Assembly (NCBI GenBank): GCA_025922735.1 | Contig: JAICHI010000052.1 | Span: forward strand, 1 to 7,496 | DNA: 7,496 nt | Direction: 5' to 3' | Source: Nitrososphaeraceae archaeon | Lineage (GTDB): Archaea > Thermoproteota > Nitrososphaeria > Nitrososphaerales > Nitrososphaeraceae | Shown: positions 1 to 6,253 of the stretch, in pieces | Position numbering within the stretch: position 1 is the stretch's first letter | Layout: each line of letters starts with the position of its first letter | Notes under the pieces: model-generated | Seen by the model: only the letters and a program-made list of their open reading frames with translations | Databases searched by the model: none | Told to the model about the DNA's origin: nothing | Made by a program: the position numbers and the translations under genes

Positions 1-1044
1 ACCATCTGTAACAAGAGCTATTTTAAGTATTTTTGGTTCTGTTTCGGCAGTAGCGGTAATGGCTGATTTCTGTGAGAAATCTGTAGTTACCTCATATTTC
101 TCCGGCACCACAATAGTCCCATTGATTATATCTTGTGTAGTCTGGTTTAGCTTTTGTTTTACATCTTCTGGTACTCTGCCCTCGAGATTGTGGAATGGTG
201 CCAAATACACAATACCTTCACCTGGACCTCCTTTGCTAACTTCTAAGCCGGGTTTGTATAACTTGCCTTCAAATCTATTTTCGACTACTGTTCGAACAAT
301 CTGATCAAAGGCCTTGTCTATATCTAGTACAAATGAAGTAAGAACAGTCTCCGGAGCAATGTGATGCTGGTCACTTACGGCTCCAAATGCATAGATTCCT
401 TTTTCCTTTGCCGCCTGTATCACACCCTTACCTGAAGTATCTGCCACATGCAAGATGAAATCAGCATCAGAGAAAATCTGAGCTAAAGCAGCCTGCTTTC
501 CCTTCTCTGGGCTATCCCAGTCACCTAAGTAAGTTTCAATGACCTTGATATCTGGATTAACATGTTTGGCACCCTGCTTATAACCTTCAAAGATATTCAG
601 AAGATTTGGATACTGACTTTTTTCAAAATAAGGACCGATTGGCTTTGTTGGGTTCTGAAAAGACGGATCATTTCTGTTAACTAAGACCCTTGTCACAACA
701 GAAACTACCGATTTTGCTATGTTCCTTCTGTTCAACTCATTTTGAAGAGCTTGTTGAATCATATATCCAATGAATCCTTGTGTCTCTGCAGTGCAGGCAT
801 GAAGGGGAAAGGGAGGTACAACATTCTTGGCTAGGTCATGCCTAATGAGCGTCGCGCCGACTTGAGGTCCATTACCATGTGTTAGAACAACGCGGAAATC
901 TTTCTCTATTAGACCCACAATCTCCTTTGAAGCAAGAACGACGTTTGTAAATTGTTCTTCAAAGGTTCCTTTATCTCCTCGTTTCAGAAGTGCGTTACCT
1001 CCTAATGCTATTACAAGTGTCTCGCCTGAGCTCAAGGAATACAT
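1..1044 (-). CDS. Chimeric ORF: N-terminal half of carbamate kinase joined in frame to BMP/PnrA-type substrate-binding domain (partial, runs off the left edge)
   Basis: The frame is open from ATG 1044-1042 to position 1 (348 codons, no stop). Residues 9-142 are carbamate kinase: LVIALGGNALLKRG near the N terminus, THGNGPQVG at 55-63, TAETQGFIGY at 85-94 and NPTKPIGP at 131-138. The second half of that enzyme, which carries nucleotide-binding elements, is absent; the family is usually about 310 residues. From about residue 146 the sequence is the C-terminal part of a BMP-family solute-binding protein: an EGYKQGAKHVNPDIKV segment, TYLGDWDSPEKGKQAA (171-186), HVADTSGKGV (199-208), AVSDQHH (222-228) and LTSFVLDIDKAFD (235-247). 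After a linker, KILKIALVTDG (338-348) resembles the start of another BMP domain. There is no signal peptide at this start, so as written the binding domain would stay in the cytoplasm. A kinase remnant, a deletion fusion or an assembly join are all possible. The domain calls are firm; whether one functional protein results is doubtful. Confidence 0.8.
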   Translation of the reverse strand, partial: MYSLSSGETLVIALGGNALLKRGDKGTFEEQFTNVVLASKEIVGLIEKDFRVVLTHGNGPQVGATLIRHDLAKNVVPPFPLHACTAETQGFIGYMIQQALQNELNRRNIAKSVVSVVTRVLVNRNDPSFQNPTKPIGPYFEKSQYPNLLNIFEGYKQGAKHVNPDIKVIETYLGDWDSPEKGKQAALAQIFSDADFILHVADTSGKGVIQAAKEKGIYAFGAVSDQHHIAPETVLTSFVLDIDKAFDQIVRTVVENRFEGKLYKPGLEVSKGGPGEGIVYLAPFHNLEGRVPEDVKQKLNQTTQDIINGTIVVPEKYEVTTDFSQKSAITATAETEPKILKIALVTDG

Positions 1045-1239
1045 AGATAGCGGAAAATTATTTAAGGATCATTACCATATTCTTGAAGCAAATATAGATA
1101 TGCGATAATTTGCATTTTATGATATAGACATCACAGTTCTGGCTAAATACAAGAAGAGAAGCAGAATTCGATGTCCCACTTTTGGCTATATCTTTTCTCT
1201 TTAGACAAAATGAGATGACCTTCAAAAGCCGCTTTTCCT
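1045..1239 (-). promoter_or_regulatory. Intergenic region with candidate promoter of the carbamate kinase/BMP frame
   Basis: This 195-bp gap separates the DUF2877 stop from the chimeric frame and is wide enough to hold a promoter for the latter. Reading on the minus strand, two A/T boxes could serve as archaeal TATA elements: CTTAAATAAT at 1066-1057, close to the ATG at 1044, and CTATATCATAAAA further upstream around 1128-1116. The nearer box would place transcription start at or just past the ATG, perhaps favouring the TTG at codon 4. The farther box would leave a leader of about 50 nt. No Shine-Dalgarno sequence precedes the ATG. Just after the DUF2877 stop lies AAAAGC-G-GCTTTT (1236-1224), symmetric but with too small a loop to be a convincing terminator hairpin. 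Promoter assignment is inference. Confidence 0.3.
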
Positions 1240-2232
1240 CTATTTATGCTTAAGGCTATCTATCGCCAAATAGAGACCAACTGTGGCGCCAGTTGCAAAA
1301 TCTATTCCAGAAGTATGGCCTCTCTTAGCTATCAACTTGATTGAGTCAATATATTGCATAACATCGCCTTTTGCGATTGAATTTATCAAATCTTGTACCT
1401 CTATATCGACCAATCCACGGGCATTGCATTCCATTAGTTTAAAGCTAGTCCAAGTTGTCAACTTGCGATATTCAAGTCCTGGAACAATTGGACGGCCAAT
1501 TTTCAAGCTAGTACGGATCCAATTAAGTACGGCAAGGAATCCTCCAACAAAATCATCTCCAGCAGGTGTGAATCCGGGACCGCGTCCGCATAACCCCAAG
1601 AAGCAGCTAGAAAGCTTGTCTGGGAACATCGTACTACGGATATCTATAACTTCATGATCCTCTTGAATCGAGCTTAGAAACTTAGGCAATAAACCCTCTG
1701 TGGTTGTGTCTGGATTTAGTAGACACCCTGCTTTTTGCGAGAAAGCACACTCTCTTAAAACTGAAAAAAGTAACTGTCTATAATCAATGAATTTTTCTAG
1801 TTTATGCACTTTTAGTTTTAGAATGTCATTTTCAAAAAAGTGAATTGGCTTATTTACCAGAATAATGCAGTTTCCAACCCTAATATGCACATTATTGGAT
1901 ACATGTCTTGATTCGTTATTCGATCTTGATTTACGGATTACATGCACTTGGTCGCTATTTTGCACAAAATCCAAAAATGATGAATTAAAAGAAAAATCTG
2001 GAGAAGACCAGTCCATTAACGGGCCGATGTTGATAGTTATAGGAGAAGGAACTGTCCCGACACTTATAACAAGCAACTTATCTTCATTTGTCTTAATGTT
2101 TACAGCTTTCTTGAAGACATTCACAACTGTGCCAAATAATCCCTCTGTGGAGCAAGTAATGTTCCTATGTATGCCTCCTATGCATTTACATGTAGAGAAT
2201 ATTGTTGGTGATTCTGAGGGCATAGGCACCAT
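1240..2232 (-). CDS. DUF2877 (YlbF/AllH-like) protein, putative oxamate-type carbamoyltransferase subunit
   Basis: This is a 330-residue protein of the DUF2877 family. The diagnostic glycine-rich motif GLCGRGPGFTPAGDDFVGG lies at about residues 213-231, and a second conserved segment, GHTSGIDFATG, at about 305-315. In Escherichia coli the family member YlbF (AllH) acts with FdrA (AllF) and YlbE (AllG) as oxamate carbamoyltransferase, which converts oxalurate to oxamate and carbamoyl phosphate at the end of allantoin breakdown. The protein has no signal peptide or membrane segment and should be cytoplasmic. I chose ATG 2232; a TTG directly before it and an ATG at 2223 are alternatives, and the nearest purine-rich stretch (GAAGG, around 2259-2255) is rather distant. 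The gene starts 39 bp after the small FdrA-tail gene, so the two are probably co-transcribed. The family call is strong; the substrate in this organism is inferred. Confidence 0.85.
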   Translation of the reverse strand: MVPMPSESPTIFSTCKCIGGIHRNITCSTEGLFGTVVNVFKKAVNIKTNEDKLLVISVGTVPSPITINIGPLMDWSSPDFSFNSSFLDFVQNSDQVHVIRKSRSNNESRHVSNNVHIRVGNCIILVNKPIHFFENDILKLKVHKLEKFIDYRQLLFSVLRECAFSQKAGCLLNPDTTTEGLLPKFLSSIQEDHEVIDIRSTMFPDKLSSCFLGLCGRGPGFTPAGDDFVGGFLAVLNWIRTSLKIGRPIVPGLEYRKLTTWTSFKLMECNARGLVDIEVQDLINSIAKGDVMQYIDSIKLIAKRGHTSGIDFATGATVGLYLAIDSLKHK

Positions 2233-2271
2233 CAATAGTTTTTGATCTAAAAGACCTTCATTATATGATTA

Positions 2272-2475
2272 CTAGAGGATCTTGTCAAGAAGATCTTCAG
2301 TTTCTTTATCAAGTTTGGGCGGCGGGTTCCAATTCACATCAACAACTTTGATATTTTGGAGCTTTAGAGCATTATAGAAAATATCTAACCCAATATTTAC
2401 CACATTTAGATCATAATCCAAGAGGCGTCTTGCTGTGGTAGCCATGTTAGTAGTACTATTCTTTTCTTCTGTCAT
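2272..2475 (-). CDS. Small stand-alone FdrA C-terminal domain protein (67 aa)
   Basis: The segment LNVVNIGLDIFYNALKLQ followed by VVDVNWNPPP and a leucine-rich end (LLDKIL) matches, from memory, the extreme C-terminal module of E. coli FdrA, which reads VAVINIGLRSF and then VVHYQWSP. The same module occurs at the N terminus of some DUF1116 (YlbE-like) proteins and as separate short proteins annotated as FdrA domain proteins. The larger FdrA upstream lacks this tail, so the module appears to be supplied in trans. The gene starts 26 bp after the fdrA-like stop and lies in a different frame, so it is not a simple read-through. A weak purine-rich stretch (GAGAAAAGAAGA) precedes the ATG. The first 18 or so residues are polar and probably flexible. 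It could instead be the remnant of a lost DUF1116 gene. Its exact role is unknown to me. Confidence 0.75.
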   Translation of the reverse strand: MTEEKNSTTNMATTARRLLDYDLNVVNIGLDIFYNALKLQNIKVVDVNWNPPPKLDKETEDLLDKIL

Positions 2476-2501
2476 AATAATGACATCTTCTTTTCTCCAT
2501 C

Positions 2502-4322
2502 TTAGCCTGAAAACTCGTTCCAGCCCTGCGGTAATTCAATGTAATTGGAATATATGTGCCCCAATTCTATTTGACCTCTTAGTACTATAAGAGCTGAAGC
2601 AATAACAGCCAGTGCATTAGTAGGCATAACAACGCATCCAACACTATGCAATTTTGAAATACTTCCCTCGTAGCCTTGAATATCGTTTTTGGTACCACAA
2701 ACATGGGTTATAATTGGCAAATAATGCCCTTGCTTGTGAGCAATTTCTTTCGCCAGTTGTAGTTCTTCTATAACTGCTCCAACTGGATCAGGATTTGACC
2801 CATATCCAAGGACAAAATCTAATAAAATCACACCAACCTCTGGGTCCTTGGCCTCTTCTAATATCCTGAATTTTCTTATTGTTGGATCTATCATTGGATG
2901 AGGTCTCCCCTTTGTAAATTCCTCTTCTCCTAGATCTACGATAGAGTGGTTTTGACTCTTGAAAGAATCTTGAAGCTCTTTTACTTGTTCTATTGGTGCA
3001 TTGGAGTATATCTGTCCCATATCTACAATATCTTTAAGGATGACTTGTGCTTCATAGGTAAACGTGCCCCCTGTGTACAGTGCTCTAATGAATTTCTGAT
3101 TGCTTTGCAGTTGGCTCCATTCCCTTTGTAAAAGATTCACTAGCCCTTCAGATGGTATATAAAGTTGAGAAATCGCTTTTTGTAGATGCTGGTTTCCAAG
3201 TGCATTTGCAATTGCTAATACAGAGGATGCTAAGGAGTTAACCTTAACGATCCTTGTTTCACGATCAGCAGTAGTAGTTGTATGCCTAGAACTCGTACTA
3301 ACTGAAGAAGCTTCCTCAGATAGCAAATTTTCACTGTGTCCCTGCTGCTGATTCTTCTTCTTTCCTGCAGGAGTTAACTGTCCACCTATGAAAGCCAGAA
3401 CATATTTCTTGGTGCCTTTGGCGATTACATATTCCCTTATTTTCTGTTCAACTGATCCTGAGGGGGGCTTTGAAATAATAGCTATCACGTCAATATCATC
3501 ATCTTTTTCCAAGATTTTCATACATTCAAGCATCATTATTCCGCCAACCTTGTCTTTTGGATCGTTGCCTCCCACTCCAAGCCCGTGTTTTACACCTATT
3601 CCGCATTGATCCAGCAAGCATGCAACTTCTTGCAGACCAGTACCTGCTGCGGCCACTATGCCAACCGGGCCTACGCTGCTAATTGCATTTGAAAATCCTA
3701 TACCCTTGCCATTGATTATGGAAGTCCCTGCCCCTGGACCCAGAATCAGAACTCCCTTCGTCACTGCCTGCTTTTTTATTTTCAGTTCATCTTCCACAGG
3801 TACATGATCGCTGAAAATCTGCTGATGTATGCCTTGTTCTATGAGCTTATATGAAATATCCTTAACATATTCTCCTGGTATAGACAGTAATACGAGGTTT
3901 GTGCCCGGCATCTTTCTAAGAGCCAAGTCGATGTCCATAGTCTTTTCCTGATCTCTGGAATCTAACCGATCTTCTTCAGGAGACTCAAACAGTTTACCGA
4001 TCTGCTCAGCCGCTAAATCAATCGATTGCTGATCTTTTGCCCTAACTGCAATTATCATATCTGATTCATTTGCTTGCTCGATAAGAGATGGTGAAAAGCC
4101 AAGACGGATTAGTACGCCTTTATTAGTCTCGGTGGCCATAACTATCGATGCTTCTGAAACACCACTAGACCGACTGAGTTTCTCAGAAATTTTCATAAGT
4201 TGTAATGAATCTCGATAGAAATTCGGTTTTATCACAACATGGGACATATCTTCTTTTGGCAATGCTTTCACAAGCGGCGAGGTAATCTTTGTATTTAAAG
4301 ATAGATCAATAATTCCAAACAT
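2502..4322 (-). CDS. fdrA: FdrA-like protein (succinyl-CoA synthetase alpha-like fold), putative oxamate-type carbamoyltransferase subunit
   Basis: This 606-residue protein is FdrA-like along its length: IKPNFYRDSLQLMKIS at 31-46, TNKGVL at 66-71, VLLSIPGEY at 144-152, LGPGAGTSII at 194-203, AAGTGLQE at 225-232, a HGLGVGGNDPKDKVGG loop at 246-261, SKPPSGSV at 284-291, LYTGGTFTYEA at 415-425 and GRPHPMIDP at 472-480. FdrA proteins share the CoA-ligase fold of succinyl-CoA synthetase. E. coli FdrA (AllF) is a subunit of oxamate carbamoyltransferase rather than a proven acyl-CoA synthetase. Family starts usually lie a few residues before the IKPN segment, so the ATG at 4247 (residue 26, preceded by AGAAGAT) is a serious alternative to 4322. 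Two oddities are a polar, Ser/Thr-rich insert at about 322-355 and the absence of the usual C-terminal module, which is encoded next door. An ATTAAATTT box centred about 27 bp before 4322 would suit a leaderless transcript. Confidence 0.88.
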   Translation of the reverse strand: MFGIIDLSLNTKITSPLVKALPKEDMSHVVIKPNFYRDSLQLMKISEKLSRSSGVSEASIVMATETNKGVLIRLGFSPSLIEQANESDMIIAVRAKDQQSIDLAAEQIGKLFESPEEDRLDSRDQEKTMDIDLALRKMPGTNLVLLSIPGEYVKDISYKLIEQGIHQQIFSDHVPVEDELKIKKQAVTKGVLILGPGAGTSIINGKGIGFSNAISSVGPVGIVAAAGTGLQEVACLLDQCGIGVKHGLGVGGNDPKDKVGGIMMLECMKILEKDDDIDVIAIISKPPSGSVEQKIREYVIAKGTKKYVLAFIGGQLTPAGKKKNQQQGHSENLLSEEASSVSTSSRHTTTTADRETRIVKVNSLASSVLAIANALGNQHLQKAISQLYIPSEGLVNLLQREWSQLQSNQKFIRALYTGGTFTYEAQVILKDIVDMGQIYSNAPIEQVKELQDSFKSQNHSIVDLGEEEFTKGRPHPMIDPTIRKFRILEEAKDPEVGVILLDFVLGYGSNPDPVGAVIEELQLAKEIAHKQGHYLPIITHVCGTKNDIQGYEGSISKLHSVGCVVMPTNALAVIASALIVLRGQIELGHIYSNYIELPQGWNEFSG

Positions 4323-4567
4323 ATAAGCATAATTAATTTTTTTGAAATTTAATGATACACATGTTGCATAAATAATTGCCGCGGCGCATTTATTATAGAC
4401 ATAAAAATATTCTCGCAGGGAGTCGGGTAATACGTGCCGAAATTCTTTGTAATTCCTTATATCTTATGGTCAAAGAGGTGAGCAAAGGTAGCGTAAACGT
4501 GAATATGTAAGTTTTACAACTTTATGATATATGACAAATATTTTAGCATATTATACTAAAGTATAAT
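4323..4567. promoter_or_regulatory. Divergent promoter region between the FdrA unit and the ABC transporter operon
   Basis: This 245-bp A/T-rich region must contain promoters in both directions. For the minus-strand FdrA gene, ATTAAATTT (4353-4345) is spaced like an archaeal TATA box for leaderless transcription from 4322, and TTATTTATG (4375-4367) is an alternative. For the plus-strand ATPase gene, TTTATGATATAT at 4521-4532 would put the start point near 4550, just ahead of the ATG at 4568; TTTATTATA at 4389-4397 is a second, distal candidate. The G/C-only palindrome GCCGCGGC at 4378-4385 lies between outward-facing A/T boxes and could be an operator. No Shine-Dalgarno site precedes either outer gene. 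The boxes are read by eye. Confidence 0.45.
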
Positions 4568-4570
4568 ATG
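4547..4570. repeat. Perfect palindrome (11-bp arms, 2-bp centre) overlapping the ATPase start codon
   Basis: The left arm CATATTATACT (4547-4557) and right arm AGTATAATATG (4560-4570) are exact reverse complements separated by AA. The right arm ends with the ATG start codon of the ABC ATPase gene. The site lies just downstream of the best TATA candidate (4521-4532), so a bound dimeric repressor would block transcription start. In RNA the arms could hide the start codon, although a 2-nt loop means the innermost pairs would have to open. The symmetry is directly visible; the operator role is inferred. Confidence 0.6.
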
Positions 4571-6253
4571 TTCTTGCAGAGCAAATTTTTCATTGCATTC
4601 ATAAGTAGATTATTCGGGTCGGGTGCTAAAAAAGACCTAGAAACCCAAATAGATAGAAAGGGAGAGAGCCTTGAGATTAAGAATCTCTCGTCTTCTATTG
4701 CTACAGGCGAGCCTGTTGTGACAATGAAGGGTATCATTATCAGGTTTGGAGAAGTTACGGCAAACAATAATGTGAATTTTGAACTCCGTAAAGGCGAAAT
4801 CCATGCATTACTGGGTGAGAACGGCGCGGGCAAAACTACTCTGATGAGCATCCTTTATGGACTATATCAGCCTCAGGCCGGCGAAATAATTGTGAAAGGA
4901 CACAAGACATCTATGAAATCACCAAATGATGCGATGACACTTGGCATAGCGATGGTTCATCAACATTCTTTGCTAACTCCGCCACATTCAGTCACGGAAA
5001 ATATCATTGTAGGTCTTAAGGAGTCCCGGGGGTTATTTCTCAATATATCCACTGCAGAGAAGAAGATAATCCAATTGTCTGAAAAATACGGCCTGAAAAT
5101 AGATCCGAAGGCAATAGTGGGCGATTTGGCAGTAGGAGAACAGCAGAGAGTAGAAATAATCAAGGCACTTTATCGCGATGTTGACATTCTTATTCTTGAT
5201 GAGCCGACTTCTATGCTCACTCCTCAGGAAGAAAAAGCATTATTTTCAACTCTTCAGTCAATGGTTAGGCAGGGTCTTTCAATCATATTCATTACGCACA
5301 AGTTGCACGAAGTAATGGAGGTAAGCAACAGGGTAACGATACTTCGTGGAGGAATGGTAGTCGGTACTGTCAATACTTCTGAAACTAGCGAAACTGAACT
5401 GGCAAGGATGATGGTGGGTCGTCCTGTGATAGAGAACATAGCCCACAAGGTATCTTCTAATAGTCCTGTAGTCCTGCACCTGAAAAATGTCTCAGCTTTA
5501 AACAATGCAAAGGTAATGTTTCTAAAAGAGCTATCCCTTGAGTTAAGGAAGAGTGAAATTCTTGGTATAGCTGGTGTCGATGGAAATGGCCAGGCTGAGC
5601 TTGCAGAGGTAATAGCTGGTTTGAGGAAGGTACAAAAGGGCGAGATAATTATGGATGGCAAGCCAATAACCACTCTGTCACCAAGAAAAATTAGGGAATT
5701 GGGTCTAGCATATGTACCTCAAGACCGCCTTGAAACTGGCCTAATCTTAGAGTACTCGATTGCTGAAAATTTGATTCTAGATAGATGGTACTTTGAAAAA
5801 TACTCTGGGAGGGTCTTCTTGAAAAATGACGAGATTAAAAACTTTGCTAAGAAGGCAGTCTCTGAATTTGAAATAAAGACACCTGGCATCAATGTTCCAG
5901 TAAATTCTCTTTCTGGAGGTAATCTGCAGAAGGTACTAATGGCAAGGGAGCTTGCAAGAAATCCCAAAGTCTTGGTTGTGCATAACCCAACTAGGGGTAT
6001 TGACATAGGAGCGACACACTATATTCACGAACAACTCATAAAACAAAGAGATGCCGGCGTTGGAGTTTTAATGATATCCCTTGATCTAGATGAAATACTG
6101 ACTGTTGCCGACCGTATCGCAGTGATGTATGAAGGCAAGATAATGGCTGTGATGGATGCGAAAGACGCCGATGTAGATTATATAGGTCTTTTGATGGGAG
6201 GAAAACCATCAGCAGTTTACTCCAAGAAGAATGAGGAGGAACAAAACAAGTGA
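4568..6253 (+). CDS. BMP-family (nucleoside/purine-type) ABC transporter, double-domain ATP-binding protein
   Basis: This 561-residue protein contains two ABC ATPase domains in one chain, as in YufO/NupO-type and sugar RbsA-type importers. Domain 1 has Walker A GENGAGKTT (83-91), Q-loop Q132, signature LAVGEQQR (187-194), Walker B ILILDEPTS (207-215, catalytic E212) and switch histidine H244. Domain 2 has a degenerate Walker A, GVDGNGQAEL (336-345), that lacks the lysine, a normal signature LSGGNLQK (448-455), and VVHNPTRGID (470-479), where the catalytic glutamate is replaced, as is usual in this family. Domain 1 is therefore the main hydrolytic site. The first 50 residues are an extra N-terminal tail with a hydrophobic start (FFIAFISRLFG); family members usually start close to residue 50. 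GTG 4718 or ATG 4724 are possible but would trim the domain closely, so I keep 4568. The stop overlaps the start of permease 1. It should energise import of a nucleoside, purine or related compound at the membrane. Confidence 0.92.
   Translation: MFLQSKFFIAFISRLFGSGAKKDLETQIDRKGESLEIKNLSSSIATGEPVVTMKGIIIRFGEVTANNNVNFELRKGEIHALLGENGAGKTTLMSILYGLYQPQAGEIIVKGHKTSMKSPNDAMTLGIAMVHQHSLLTPPHSVTENIIVGLKESRGLFLNISTAEKKIIQLSEKYGLKIDPKAIVGDLAVGEQQRVEIIKALYRDVDILILDEPTSMLTPQEEKALFSTLQSMVRQGLSIIFITHKLHEVMEVSNRVTILRGGMVVGTVNTSETSETELARMMVGRPVIENIAHKVSSNSPVVLHLKNVSALNNAKVMFLKELSLELRKSEILGIAGVDGNGQAELAEVIAGLRKVQKGEIIMDGKPITTLSPRKIRELGLAYVPQDRLETGLILEYSIAENLILDRWYFEKYSGRVFLKNDEIKNFAKKAVSEFEIKTPGINVPVNSLSGGNLQKVLMARELARNPKVLVVHNPTRGIDIGATHYIHEQLIKQRDAGVGVLMISLDLDEILTVADRIAVMYEGKIMAVMDAKDADVDYIGLLMGGKPSAVYSKKNEEEQNK
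6233..6239 (+). promoter_or_regulatory. Shine-Dalgarno site of permease 1
   Basis: GAGGAGG sits 10 bases before GTG 6250, inside the 3' end of the ATPase gene. It supports GTG as the start of permease 1 and translational coupling across the GTGA overlap. Confidence 0.75.

Noticed and set aside
59..304. 81-residue plus-strand open frame
   Set aside because: It lies antisense to the clearly conserved BMP domain coding strand and shows no recognisable motif.
1152..1202. AAGAGAA and TTCTCTT arms in the 1045-1239 gap as a long stem-loop
   Set aside because: The arms are short, purine-rich on one side, and about 30 to 40 bases apart; not better than chance.
1224..1236. AAAAGC-C-GCTTTT inverted repeat just past the DUF2877 stop, as a terminator
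   Set aside because: A one-base loop cannot form that hairpin and there is no convincing downstream T-tract; it may be mere symmetry.
1283..2245. Two plus-strand open frames (124 and 126 residues) across the DUF2877 gene
   Set aside because: Both are antisense shadows; only the minus-strand protein has conserved family motifs.
4466..4510. 14-codon open frame (MVKEVSKGSVNVNM) upstream of the ATPase gene, possible leader peptide
   Set aside because: It has no ribosome binding site or attenuator-like hairpins, and lies upstream of the most likely transcription start; chance explains it.
4543..4851. 102-residue minus-strand open frame whose ATG side faces the transporter gene
   Set aside because: It is antisense to the Walker A region of the ATPase and has no independent similarity.
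5279..5673. Overlapping minus-strand frames inside the ATPase gene
   Set aside because: They are shadows of the conserved ATPase coding frame.
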